DNA of 64,000 bases. It comes from Idiomarina rhizosphaerae (lineage in GTDB: Bacteria > Pseudomonadota > Gammaproteobacteria > Enterobacterales > Alteromonadaceae). Below the pieces are notes generated by a model. The model searched no databases and was not told where the DNA came from. It saw only the letters and a program-made list of their open reading frames with translations. The stretch is from the NCBI RefSeq assembly GCF_024159085.1, contig NZ_JAMZDE010000008.1:434001-498000 (forward strand). Reading direction: 5' to 3'. A program made the position numbers and the translations under genes. Below are positions 9,532-18,177 of the stretch, one piece after another; position 1 is the stretch's first letter; every line of letters starts with the position of its first letter.

Positions 9532-10809
9532 CGCATTTACGACATTCGTCGCGCCTTCATCTATCTCTTCTATCAAGCTTTTTACTTTTTCAATTTGCTC
9601 TTTGCTGAGTTCAGCCATCTTTTGAATATCATCTATCGATGTCGATATAGCCTGAGAAACCTCAGAACTGCGTTCCATAACACCGGAAATTTGACTGGTT
9701 GCCTGTGTCGTCCGTGACGCCAAATTTCTCACTTCATCTGCAACAACAGCGAACCCTCGTCCATGTTCTCCGGCTCTGGCCGCTTCAATAGCAGCGTTCA
9801 ACGCCAATAAATTCGTTTGGTCTGCCAGACCGTTAATCGTTTTCACAATATCCTCGATGCTGCGAGCCTGTTCATGAAGCTGCTCTATCACCGCATCTGT
9901 CTTATTACTTTTCGACAAAATCTCATTCGAGGTTTCTACAGAAACCTCAATTGAGGCTTTTCCATCTCTGACGATAGCAGCCGTTTGCTGCGAAGTAGAA
10001 TAAGCCACCGAAGCGGCTTCTGCTGTTTGCTGAGCTTTAACCACGCTGGCCGTTACGTCACTGGCAAACTTAATAACTTTTGTCACCTGCCCATTTTCAT
10101 CGAAAATGGGGTTGTAGCTGGCTTCAAGCCAAATCGCCTCTCCATGCTTACTCAGGCGTTTAAATTGCCCTGTTTTAAACTGACCATTACTCAGCTCTTT
10201 CCAGAAATTGGGGTTTTCATCGTAAAACGCCTGTTCACAAAACAAACTGTGATGACGCCCTTTAATTTCATCTGCCCGGTAACCTATTGTGTCTAAAAAG
10301 TTCTTATTGGCACGAAGAATCTCACCCGAAGGGGAGAACTCTATGGTTGCCATAGACTTATCAATTGCAGTACTAACAGCGACCTGATGTTCTAACTCCA
10401 GAACTTCGCGAGTCACATCTTTCGCTATTTTAGTTATATATTCGACCTGTCCCTCTGAATTTTTAATCGGGAAATAAGAAGCCTCCAGCCATATTACATT
10501 CCCATTGTTACAGAACCTCTTAAAGCGACCATGGTGAGACCGCCCCTGCGCCAACTGCTTCCAAAAGTTCTGATACTCTGTGCTTGCCCCATAGTTGTTA
10601 TCACAAAAGATTTTATGGTGCTTTGATACTATCTCGTCAAGCCGATAACCCATAGCTTCTAGAAACAAGTTATTCGCATTTATGATGTAACCTTGAGGAG
10701 TAAAATCAATTCGGGCGATATTACCGTCAATGGCGTTTATCAGTTGCTCGTATTCACTCAGCTCTTTATGGGTTTGTGCGAGCTGATACTTCATTTTTGA
10801 GCCAAACAT
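9514..10809 (-). CDS. Soluble PAS-PAS methyl-accepting chemotaxis protein (BdlA-like)
   Basis: This 431-residue chemoreceptor-type signal transducer has two PAS domains in tandem (about residues 20-130 and 140-255), each with a FWKQL/FWKEL...FKR...WLEASY signature, then a short MCP signalling domain. The kinase-contacting hairpin tip reads [18 protein letters not shown]. No transmembrane helix and no HAMP domain are visible, so it should be cytoplasmic. The architecture and length match Pseudomonas BdlA, a receptor linked to biofilm dispersion, and other soluble PAS-MCP proteins that sense redox or small ligands. Orthology to BdlA is not established. It stands alone on the minus strand, with a terminator over its stop codon and a 150-base gap upstream that should hold its promoter. 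Confidence 0.88.
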   Translation of the reverse strand: MFGSKMKYQLAQTHKELSEYEQLINAIDGNIARIDFTPQGYIINANNLFLEAMGYRLDEIVSKHHKIFCDNNYGASTEYQNFWKQLAQGRSHHGRFKRFCNNGNVIWLEASYFPIKNSEGQVEYITKIAKDVTREVLELEHQVAVSTAIDKSMATIEFSPSGEILRANKNFLDTIGYRADEIKGRHHSLFCEQAFYDENPNFWKELSNGQFKTGQFKRLSKHGEAIWLEASYNPIFDENGQVTKVIKFASDVTASVVKAQQTAEAASVAYSTSQQTAAIVRDGKASIEVSVETSNEILSKSNKTDAVIEQLHEQARSIEDIVKTINGLADQTNLLALNAAIEAARAGEHGRGFAVVADEVRNLASRTTQATSQISGVMERSSEVSQAISTSIDDIQKMAELSKEQIEKVKSLIEEIDEGATNVVNAVSHLS

Positions 10810-10959
10810 GGGGCTTTCCTACTCATAATAAATAAAAAATAATATGAGAAGATACGCTCAGCAAAATAGTTCAGGATCATTTGTGAGCGTTTTATTGAGT
10901 GGAAATTCAGATAAATCTAGATATATCAATGACTCGCTTATGGATTTTTTTACTTTCTG

Positions 10960-11373
10960 CTATGCACTCCAGGCAGGGTTCCAGGTTACTTCCCAAATAT
11001 GCCCATCTGGATCCTTAAAGAAACCGCCGTAGCCACCCCAGAACAAGTCCTTTGCAGGTTTAAGAATATCGGCCCCTGCCCGTTCCGCTTCCACCATAAC
11101 TTCATCAACCGCACTGCGCGAATTAACGTTATGACTTAACAATACTTCATTCGCTGCACGGGCAACTTCAACGCCCATTTCAGCAGCAATGCTTGTACGC
11201 GGCCATAAAGCCAGTCTGAGCCCACTGGGTAATTTAAAGAAAACCACGGCACCATGCTCAAACTCTTCACCAATAATGCCATCGGTTTCCCAACCCAGGC
11301 CGTCCTGATAAAACGTCAAAGAACGTTTCAGATCATCAACACCTAAAGTGATCACACTAATACTTGGGTTCAT
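10960..11373 (-). CDS. VOC (glyoxalase/bleomycin resistance) superfamily protein
   Basis: This 137-residue vicinal-oxygen-chelate fold protein begins SVITLGVDDLKRSLTFYQDGLGW, the typical first beta-alpha-beta unit, and ends with FFKDPDGHIWEVTWNP, which carries the second-module metal-ligand Glu position. Small proteins of this kind include glyoxalases, dioxygenases and drug-binding proteins, and the sequence does not decide among them. It is transcribed divergently from the DUF3293 gene across 69 bases. Confidence 0.85.
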   Translation of the reverse strand: MNPSISVITLGVDDLKRSLTFYQDGLGWETDGIIGEEFEHGAVVFFKLPSGLRLALWPRTSIAAEMGVEVARAANEVLLSHNVNSRSAVDEVMVEAERAGADILKPAKDLFWGGYGGFFKDPDGHIWEVTWNPAWSA

Positions 11374-11442
11374 GGCACCTCTTCACTATTAACGTTAAAC
11401 TCTTTTAAACACTGTAATCAACATTGGTTAGGCGGTCAAAGC

Positions 11443-11856
11443 ATGGATAAAGAGCTGCTAACGCATTACAAAAATACCGATTATGAGTTCAGAGTAGGTA
11501 AACAACGAATCATTCTGGCCATTGGACGGAAAAACACAGATTTTGATCGATTATGCGAGCGTCTTGGTCACACTGCAGGCACCTTTATCACAGCTTGTAA
11601 CCCACAAAGCCAACTGCTTGCAAACACCGAAAATAAAAGCAGAAACCGACAATTAGCGACTCGTTTAGAACAAATGACTGAGTTTTACTGTTTTTCAGGA
11701 GAAGGTCTGGACCGTGACAAACAATGGCCGCCGGAAGCCAGCTTTATGGTTTTAGGTCTCAGCCAACAAACAGCCATTGACCTGGCACGAGAGTACCAGC
11801 AAAATGCGCTGGTCTGGATTGAATACCAACAAGCAGCAGTACTCATCGACGTATGA
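11443..11856 (+). CDS. DUF3293 domain protein
   Basis: This 137-residue protein of unknown function matches the DUF3293 pattern as I remember it: an early ITACNPQSQ motif, a middle GEGLDRDKQWPPEASF stretch and a C-terminal hydrophobic strand ending in AVLIDV. It has no signal peptide or membrane segment and should be cytosolic. The EamA transporter gene begins right after it on the same strand, so the two are probably co-transcribed. Confidence 0.75.
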   Translation: MDKELLTHYKNTDYEFRVGKQRIILAIGRKNTDFDRLCERLGHTAGTFITACNPQSQLLANTENKSRNRQLATRLEQMTEFYCFSGEGLDRDKQWPPEASFMVLGLSQQTAIDLAREYQQNALVWIEYQQAAVLIDV

Positions 11857-11925
11857 GTTAAGGGGTCACCATGCCATCACACCATAGCCGCTGATAAACA
11901 AGCCTTTGTTTATGCGATCATCGCC

Positions 11926-12777
11926 GTGCTTTTATGGTCAACGGTGGCTACCGCATTCAAAATAACCCTGCAGTACATGACACCATTGCAGATGGTTACT
12001 GCTGCCAGTAGTGTTTCTTTCGTTATTTTAGCGTTGGTCTGCCTTATTCAGAAGAAAACCTCAGAGCTGATACTTGAGCTACGTAAAATGCCCTTGTATT
12101 ACCTGCTTATGGGCCTTATTAATCCACTTATTTATTACCTGGTGCTTTTTCAGGCATATAAACTGCTGCCAGCCTCCGAAGCTCAACCACTTAATTACAC
12201 CTGGGCCATTGCCCTTAGCATTATGGCCGCTCTGTTTTTAAAACAAAGCATACGCCGACGCGACTGGATTGCCTGCGCCTTAGGTTATTTTGGAGTACTG
12301 GTTATTGCCACACGAGGTAATGTGCTGGAGCTTAGTTTCAGTGACCCCCGGGGCGTTACGCTGGCGTTAATTTCCACTTTCTTGTGGGCTGGCTACTGGA
12401 TCCTGAATACACGCCGCAACGCCGACTCTGTTGTTAGCTTGGTACTTTCTTTTGGCTTAGCCTTACCCATACTTATTGTCGCCAGCCTGATATGGAGTGA
12501 CTGGTCTGCAATACCCTGGCAAGGCTGGGCAGCGGTAAGTTACGTAGGACTATTTGAAATGGGAATAACCTTTCTATTCTGGTTAAAAGCCATGAAAACA
12601 GCCACCAATACGGCACTTATCAGCAACTTAATTTTTGTTTCGCCGTTTATCTCGCTGTTGCTGCTCTCGGTCGTGATTGGCGAAACCATTTATCCAAGTA
12701 CGCTAGTTGGGCTTATGCTTATTATTTTCGGACTGTTAGTTCAACGTATTCACTTTCGGCGTAAGCTTAAGCCATAG
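11926..12777 (+). CDS. EamA/DMT family transporter with disrupted 5' end
   Basis: A drug/metabolite transporter-type permease with two EamA repeats and about ten transmembrane helices; 283 residues are readable from the GTG at 11926. That GTG falls inside the first helix. The same frame is open upstream to 11857 and encodes the expected N-terminus (KQAFVYAIIAVLLW), but it contains no ATG, GTG or TTG. A well-placed AAGGGG plus ATG lies at 11860-11873 in a neighbouring frame that stops at 11892. One extra base between 11874 and 11891 would explain this (see findings). Function may be intact through a weak start, or lost. The 3' end overlaps the convergent EEP gene by 11 bases. The substrate is unknown. 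Confidence 0.75.
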   Translation: MLLWSTVATAFKITLQYMTPLQMVTAASSVSFVILALVCLIQKKTSELILELRKMPLYYLLMGLINPLIYYLVLFQAYKLLPASEAQPLNYTWAIALSIMAALFLKQSIRRRDWIACALGYFGVLVIATRGNVLELSFSDPRGVTLALISTFLWAGYWILNTRRNADSVVSLVLSFGLALPILIVASLIWSDWSAIPWQGWAAVSYVGLFEMGITFLFWLKAMKTATNTALISNLIFVSPFISLLLLSVVIGETIYPSTLVGLMLIIFGLLVQRIHFRRKLKP

Positions 12778-13822
12778 CCTTATTCACAATCTCATCAGCG
12801 GCTTCTTTGTCATCTTCATCCGGCGACGGACCATTATTAATACTGCTGTCACCCGGTGCTAATGCAAGTTCCGTCAGTAAGGGAAAGTGGTCCGACCCAA
12901 ACCCAGGTAGGCGAGTCATTGAAACCAGACCAAAATGGTGGCTGTGGAATATATGATCCAGCGGCCAACGGGCAAACCAGTATTCCGCGTGGAAAGTATT
13001 AAACATCCCTCGCCCAACACGAGGGTCCAGCAAGCCACTCATTTTACGGAAAAGTAGCGTAGTTCGGGACCAGGCGACATCGTTGAGATCACCGGTTACT
13101 AAAGTCGGAAATTTTTCCGGCTCCACCCTGCGCGCAACTAAAACAAGTTCAGCATCACGCTCTTTCGACTCTTCATTCTCAGTAGGACTAGGCGGCGCAG
13201 GATGCACAAAGTGCGCTTTTACCTTCTGCCCACAGGGCAATTCAATAAAACAATGCACCGAAGGCTTATCGTCTTCAATTAAATACTCGACACTGACATC
13301 AGACAGCGGCAAACGGGAATAGACATGCATACCGTAAAGGTTATCCAATGGCACCTTTACCGTATATGGATAATCCGGCTCAAGAACATCCAACCGTTCC
13401 TGCCACCAGGAATCAGATTCAAGAGTTACTAGTACATCTGGAGTGAAATCCCGCACCAAATGAAGCAAGCCGCCACTGTTATGATTTGGCATTAGCACAT
13501 TAGCCGTCATGATCCGCAGGTGCGTTCCGTCACTACCCTCGGCAACGTCTTCGACTTCCCTGGGGAAAAGGAAAGTGTAAGGCAACACCCACCAAAGCTG
13601 ACATACCAGACAACCGATGAGAATGCCCAATGCCACCGCAGTATGAGAACTCCAGTCACGTATAACAATCAGCCCCACAATCAGTAAAGCACCTAACAAT
13701 ACCGACAGCTGAAAACGCGGAAAATCCAGCCCCCGCACCCACCAAACCTGCGACCACGATAACGGCGCAAGAGTGAGCACCAAGAGTAATACCGCCAAGG
13801 AAAGATAAATAATTTCAAACAT
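12767..13822 (-). CDS. Membrane-anchored endonuclease/exonuclease/phosphatase family protein
   Basis: This 351-residue protein has three N-terminal hydrophobic helices followed by an EEP catalytic domain. Recognisable catalytic blocks are MTANVLMPN (Asn of motif 1), LVTLESDSWW (Glu), TGDLNDVAWS (Asp-x-Asn) and GFGSDHFPLLTEL (the terminal Asp-His pair). Related proteins are usually annotated as EEP or YafD-like and act on phosphodiesters; the exact substrate is unknown. I chose the ATG at 13822 over a TTG at 13834. Upstream lie the two inverted-repeat elements. Confidence 0.85.
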   Translation of the reverse strand: MFEIIYLSLAVLLLVLTLAPLSWSQVWWVRGLDFPRFQLSVLLGALLIVGLIVIRDWSSHTAVALGILIGCLVCQLWWVLPYTFLFPREVEDVAEGSDGTHLRIMTANVLMPNHNSGGLLHLVRDFTPDVLVTLESDSWWQERLDVLEPDYPYTVKVPLDNLYGMHVYSRLPLSDVSVEYLIEDDKPSVHCFIELPCGQKVKAHFVHPAPPSPTENEESKERDAELVLVARRVEPEKFPTLVTGDLNDVAWSRTTLLFRKMSGLLDPRVGRGMFNTFHAEYWFARWPLDHIFHSHHFGLVSMTRLPGFGSDHFPLLTELALAPGDSSINNGPSPDEDDKEAADEIVNKAMA

Positions 13823-13920
13823 GCTGGCTCTCAATGCTTCTCAGATAAGAAAACCATAGCACAGCTAAGCAGAATAACGAGGAACGAAGTGTTAAAGCTT
13901 GTTAAAGTCTGTTGGAAATT

Positions 13921-14091
13921 AAGCTACTACGGACACTGCGCTCCGTTTGGAGTTAAGCCCCTCTGATACAGGAGACGCGACGAGCTCATCCATGAGGGCT
14001 TGACGAAGGCCATCCATGGCCTTCGACACTCCTGTATCAGAGGGGCTTAACTCCTGGCGCTACACTCACTATCCGTAGGAACTTCTAGCTT
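13921..14091 (+). repeat. Nested inverted-repeat element A
   Basis: A perfect 26-bp inverted repeat (13949-13974 and 14029-14054) is flanked by weaker complementary outer arms that include CTACGGA at 13927 and TCCGTAG at 14072. It encloses a 54-base core with two further palindromes, CTCATCCATGAG and GAAGGCCATCCATGGCCTTC. The core reads in the plus direction and resembles the reverse complement of the core of element B. No open reading frame explains it. It lies in the 440-base gap between the EEP gene and the E2 gene. Confidence 0.85.
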
Positions 14092-14121
14092 TATTAAAGT
14101 ACCTTATTAGCTCGGGATTAG

Positions 14122-14253
14122 AGAGCCAGAAACAAAAAAGAGTTAGGTGTAAGTTAAGAAACTGTGTGACGCCAAGGATGGCGTCACCCAAGCCCCCATG
14201 GACGGGTTCACGGCGTGTTTCTTAACTTAGCCTAACTCTTTGTTTCTGGCTCT
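14122..14253 (-). repeat. Nested inverted-repeat element B
   Basis: Arms of about 37-41 bases (14122-14162 and 14217-14253) pair almost perfectly, with one A-tract length difference and one small bulge. They enclose a 54-base core with the palindromes TGACGCCAAGGATGGCGTCA and CCCCCATGGACGGG. The right arm begins 10 bases after the stop of the E2 gene. On the minus strand the last arm contains TTTTTT, so the element could also terminate the bkd transcript. Read on the minus strand, its core parallels the core of element A. Confidence 0.85.
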
Positions 14254-14262
14254 GTCTTTATC

Positions 14263-15843
14263 TCAGACCATGTTTACCAGCATGCTGGTTGGGTCTTCGA
14301 GGTATTCCTGCCAGAGTTTGTTGAAACGGGCAATGGTACCGCCGTCGATAATGCGATGGTCGCCTGACCAGCTTACCGTCATTATCTTACGGGCAACCAC
14401 GTTACCGTTAGCATCAAAGCGTGGCAGTTCCTGCACTTTACCTAAAGCGACAATCGCCGCTTCCGGCTTATTGATAATAGGTGTTGCCACCGTACCGCCA
14501 ATAACGCCAATGTTTGAAATGCTGATGGTACCGCCTTTCATATCAGCTTGCGGTAACTTGCCTTCCCGCGATGCCTGAGTCAGACGAGTCACTTCATTGG
14601 CTACATCGATAATGCTCTTGTTTTGCACCTGTTTGACGTTAGGTACTAACAGACCAATTTTGGTATCAACGGCCATACCAATATTGTGATCATCAAAGTA
14701 AGTGATCTCAGTACAGTCTTCATTCACCTGTGCATTCATCACAGGGAATTCCTTCAGTGCCAGCGAAAGAGCTTTGATAAAGAATGGCATGACAGTTAAA
14801 CGAATGCCTTTCTCTTTATATTGCTCTTTTAGCTTTTCACGCAATGCGATTAAATCAGTAACATCAAACTCATCAGCGTAAGTGAAATGCGGAATCGTGC
14901 TGACCGAGCGCATCATTTGCTTAGCCATGGCCGCTTTCACACCACGTATCGCTTCAGTACGAGTACCACCGCTAGCAGTAGCTTTTTCCGGTTGCTTGCT
15001 GTCAGCTGTAGTCTGTGACTTCTGATCACCCGATTTATAGTCTTTAATATCCTGCTTCAGAACCCGGCCTTTTTTACCTGAACCAGACACTTCGGCAATG
15101 TTAATATCACTCTCGCGAGCCAATCGACGCACTGCCGGGCTGGCAATTGCTTTGCCCTGACGCGCTTTCGCTGGTGGCTCAGCTTCTGCTTTAGAATTCG
15201 AAGGCGAGGTCTTAGAGTCGGGGTCAACATGGCTCTGTGGAGCATTTGAACCAGGAGACTGAACACCACCAACTGGCTTCAACGCAAACAGCGGCTTGTG
15301 TACTTCCGCAATATCACCTTTTTTGTGATACAGCTTGACCACGGTACCGTCGTCTTTAGCCGGAATTTCAACCGTTGCTTTGTCCGTCATGACTTCAACA
15401 ACCGGTTGGTCTTCTTTCACTTCGTCGCCTTCAGATACCAGCCATTCAACGATTTCGCATTCAACAATACCTTCGCCAATATCAGGCAAAATAAAGTCAG
15501 TTGTATCACCGCTGCTTGAGGTCTGTTTTTCCTCTGTTTTTGGCTCTTCTTTTTTAGCAGGCGCGCTGTCTTTTTCTTTGGCAGGTGCCTCGTCAGAAGA
15601 TCCATCAGCTGGCTTAATCGCAAACAACGGTTCGTGAACCTTCGCAATATCACCTTTCTGGTAATACAGCTTTTCCACAACGCCATCGTCTTTGGCCGGG
15701 ATCTCAACCATGGCTTTGTCGGTCATAACCTCAACCACCGGTTGGTCTTCTTTGACCTCGTCGCCCTCGGCAACCAGCCACTCAACGATTTCACACTCTA
15801 CGATCCCTTCGCCGATATCGGGCAGAATAAAATCTTTACTCAT
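14263..15843 (-). CDS. bkdB: 2-oxoacid dehydrogenase E2 (branched-chain type, two lipoyl domains)
   Basis: This 526-residue dihydrolipoamide acyltransferase is the core of the complex that turns branched-chain 2-oxoacids into acyl-CoAs. Two lipoyl domains (about residues 4-78 and 116-190) each carry MTDKA with the lipoylated Lys (43 and 155). An E3/E1-binding domain near residues 233-272 reads ASPAVRRLARES. The catalytic domain shows SIPHFTYADEFD and SWSGDHRIIDGG with the active-site His. Linkers are rich in Ala, Pro, Lys and Glu. It lies 12 bases after E1 beta. The E3 gene is not in the window. Pyruvate dehydrogenase is an alternative, but the separate alpha and beta E1 subunits and sequence type favour the branched-chain complex. 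Confidence 0.9.
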   Translation of the reverse strand: MSKDFILPDIGEGIVECEIVEWLVAEGDEVKEDQPVVEVMTDKAMVEIPAKDDGVVEKLYYQKGDIAKVHEPLFAIKPADGSSDEAPAKEKDSAPAKKEEPKTEEKQTSSSGDTTDFILPDIGEGIVECEIVEWLVSEGDEVKEDQPVVEVMTDKATVEIPAKDDGTVVKLYHKKGDIAEVHKPLFALKPVGGVQSPGSNAPQSHVDPDSKTSPSNSKAEAEPPAKARQGKAIASPAVRRLARESDINIAEVSGSGKKGRVLKQDIKDYKSGDQKSQTTADSKQPEKATASGGTRTEAIRGVKAAMAKQMMRSVSTIPHFTYADEFDVTDLIALREKLKEQYKEKGIRLTVMPFFIKALSLALKEFPVMNAQVNEDCTEITYFDDHNIGMAVDTKIGLLVPNVKQVQNKSIIDVANEVTRLTQASREGKLPQADMKGGTISISNIGVIGGTVATPIINKPEAAIVALGKVQELPRFDANGNVVARKIMTVSWSGDHRIIDGGTIARFNKLWQEYLEDPTSMLVNMV

Positions 15844-15855
15844 GTCGATGGGTCC

Positions 15856-16833
15856 TTAGTAGTTCATTGAGCGTTTGATCGCTTCATAAATCTTCAAGTG
15901 ATCAGCCATGTATTCTTTCTCGTGACATAGCGGATACGGCACGTCGATACCGCACACTCGACCAATTGGGGATTCCAGATACAGGAAGCATTTGTCCTGA
16001 ACCGTTGCCGCTATTTCGCTGGCAAAACCACCGGTAATCGGTGCTTCCTGCGTGATCACCAAACGACCGGTTTTCAAAACTGACTGAGTAACGGTTTCAA
16101 CGTCCCACGGAGAGATGGTACGTAAATCAATCACTTCGCACGAAACACCGTCTTCTTCAGATTTTTCGACCGCCTTTTCAATCATTTCCATCTGTGCGCC
16201 CCAGCCAAGAACGGTAATATCACTACCTTCTTTGACCACGTCCGCTTTGCCTAATGGAATGGTGTACTCTTCTTCCGGAACATCACCTGTTGAGGCGCGG
16301 TACAACCGCTTAGGCTCCATGAATAGGACAGGGTTTTTATCAAAAATGGCGCTCAACAATAACCCTTTAGCTTCGTAAGGGTTGCGAGGCGTCACAATTT
16401 TAATACCTGGTGTATGCGCAAAATAGGCTTCCGGAGATTGCGAGTGATAATGACCACCCGCGATACCACCACCGTACGGAGTACGAATGGTTAAACCACC
16501 CACGTTGAACTCATTACCTGAACGATAACGGAACTTAGCCGTCTCGTTCACGATTTGGTCAAACGCCGGGAAAATATAGTCGCCGAACTGAATTTCGGCA
16601 ATGGCATAACTGCCTTGTGAAGCAAGGCCATTAGCAAAACCAATAATCCCCTGCTCAACCAATGGAGTATTAAAGTTACGGTGCTTGCCATATTTCTCAG
16701 TCAAGCCTGAAGTGGCGCGGAATACACCGCCAAAGCCACCGGTATCTTCACCAAAACTGTATACATTGTCATGCTTAGCCATCGCCAGGTCTAGCGCGCT
16801 GTTGATGGCCTGTAATAAATTCATTTTAGCCAT
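15856..16833 (-). CDS. bkdA2: 2-oxoacid dehydrogenase E1 beta subunit
   Basis: The 325-residue beta subunit of the thiamine-diphosphate-dependent E1 component. Visible family blocks are [49 protein letters not shown] (the Glu that activates the cofactor lies in the AEIQF region) and a C-terminal transketolase domain with [16 protein letters not shown]. It works as an alpha2-beta2 heterotetramer with the product of the upstream gene. Its ATG overlaps the stop of the alpha gene by one base (TAATG), consistent with coupled translation at equal dose. Confidence 0.93.
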   Translation of the reverse strand: MAKMNLLQAINSALDLAMAKHDNVYSFGEDTGGFGGVFRATSGLTEKYGKHRNFNTPLVEQGIIGFANGLASQGSYAIAEIQFGDYIFPAFDQIVNETAKFRYRSGNEFNVGGLTIRTPYGGGIAGGHYHSQSPEAYFAHTPGIKIVTPRNPYEAKGLLLSAIFDKNPVLFMEPKRLYRASTGDVPEEEYTIPLGKADVVKEGSDITVLGWGAQMEMIEKAVEKSEEDGVSCEVIDLRTISPWDVETVTQSVLKTGRLVITQEAPITGGFASEIAATVQDKCFLYLESPIGRVCGIDVPYPLCHEKEYMADHLKIYEAIKRSMNY

Positions 16834-18020
16834 TAGTCCAGTCTCCCCGACGTTTTACTGTAGGCATCCGGGTATTTACGGATGTGCTCTTTTAACTCGT
16901 CTAACTGCTCTTTCAGCATGTCAGTCGGTTCGTCGTAAACATCATTGATCAGTTCATCAATGTGCGGGACCGGTACTTTTTCTGACTCTTTTAACGCCGC
17001 CAGAACTTTAGCCTTCACTTCAGCGTGATGTTCTTCAACGTGGTCTTTATCCAACCAGCCTTCGTTCATCATCCACTTCTGTAAACGCTCAAGCGGATCT
17101 TTCGCCTGCCAACCAGCTTCTTCATCACGCGTACGGTAACCAGTAGGGTCATCCGAGGTCGAGTGACCAGACATGCGATAAGACATGGCTTCAATTAAAA
17201 CAGGTTCGTTTTCTTCCACTGCCAGACGACGAGCTTCCTGTGTTGCTTTTAGTACAGCGAAAACATCGTTACCGTCAATGCGTATGGTCTTCATGCCATA
17301 GCCAATACCACGCGGGGCGATACCGTCACCGGCATACTGTTCGCCTTGCGCCGGTGTAGAAATAGCGTAGCCATTATTACGGCAGAAGAAGATGACCGGC
17401 ACTTTATAAACCGATGCCATGTTCAAGGCGGCGTGGAAGTCACCTTCAGAGGCAGCACCTTCACCGAAGTAACAGATAGTGCACTTCTCGGTTTTATCCA
17501 TTTTCTGACCAAACGCATAACCAGTCGCCTGAGGAATTTGCGTTCCTAAGGGTGAGGAAATGGTCATAAAGTTCAAGTCAGCGCAACCGTAGTGAACCGG
17601 CATTTGGCGGCCTTTACCTAAGTCTTTTTCGTTAGAAAACAGCTGGTTCATAAACTGTTCAACCGTAAAGCCACGGTAAGCTAATGCACCCTGCTCACGG
17701 TATTGCCCCATGATCATATCACCAGCATCCAGCGCGGCAGCAGACGCCACACTTTCGGCTTCTTCACCCCGTGAGGCCAGATAAAAACTGATACGGCCCT
17801 GGCGCTGTGCGGCAATCATGCGTTCATCAAGAATACGGATAAATTGCATGGTGTCGTGAATTTTCACGATCAGCTCTTTATCGTACTTCGGCATGTCCGC
17901 ATCTTTATGAAAACTGCCATCTTCTTTCAAGATTTGCAGCATTGGAATTGTGACTGAGTCTTTATCAAACCATTTCGGTTTCGTCACAATTTCTGTGTCG
18001 TGTTTTTTATCCTTGACCAT
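16833..18020 (-). CDS. bkdA1: 2-oxoacid dehydrogenase E1 alpha subunit
   Basis: The 395-residue alpha subunit that binds thiamine diphosphate and decarboxylates the 2-oxoacid. The cofactor motif appears as [19 protein letters not shown]...[11 protein letters not shown], and the phosphorylation-loop region as [17 protein letters not shown]. It is the first gene of the bkd run, with AGAAGG before the ATG. The 157-base gap upstream contains a LiuR-like dyad. Substrate is inferred from family type (branched-chain oxoacids from Val, Leu, Ile); pyruvate cannot be fully excluded. Confidence 0.92.
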   Translation of the reverse strand: MVKDKKHDTEIVTKPKWFDKDSVTIPMLQILKEDGSFHKDADMPKYDKELIVKIHDTMQFIRILDERMIAAQRQGRISFYLASRGEEAESVASAAALDAGDMIMGQYREQGALAYRGFTVEQFMNQLFSNEKDLGKGRQMPVHYGCADLNFMTISSPLGTQIPQATGYAFGQKMDKTEKCTICYFGEGAASEGDFHAALNMASVYKVPVIFFCRNNGYAISTPAQGEQYAGDGIAPRGIGYGMKTIRIDGNDVFAVLKATQEARRLAVEENEPVLIEAMSYRMSGHSTSDDPTGYRTRDEEAGWQAKDPLERLQKWMMNEGWLDKDHVEEHHAEVKAKVLAALKESEKVPVPHIDELINDVYDEPTDMLKEQLDELKEHIRKYPDAYSKTSGRLD

Positions 18021-18064
18021 AACCTTCTCTTTCGGTTTTAAGCTGGGTTGGAAATTGCCGCTAC

Positions 18065-18080
18065 TTTACCTTTACGTAAA
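18065..18080. promoter_or_regulatory. Candidate LiuR-like operator upstream of bkd operon
   Basis: TTTACCTTTACGTAAA lies about 45 bases upstream of the E1 alpha start. It is the centre of a 7-bp inverted repeat (ACTTTAC and GTAAAGT, 6-base spacer) and contains the perfect 12-base palindrome CTTTACGTAAAG. From memory, operators of LiuR, the MerR-family repressor of branched-chain amino acid catabolism in Alteromonadales, follow TTTACGTNAACGTAAA, and this agrees at most positions. The assignment is inference. Confidence 0.45.
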
Positions 18081-18177
18081 GTGACATGCAAACCACACCC
18101 TAATGAAAACTGAGTGCGCTAAGTGTAAATAGAAACGAACAGTCTTAACAAAGTTCGGTAACTTAGGCTCAATAATT

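Noticed and set aside
10810-10959. FliA-type promoter upstream of the chemoreceptor
   Set aside because: A TAAA followed at the right distance by CCTGAACT is too poor a match to the flagellar sigma consensus.
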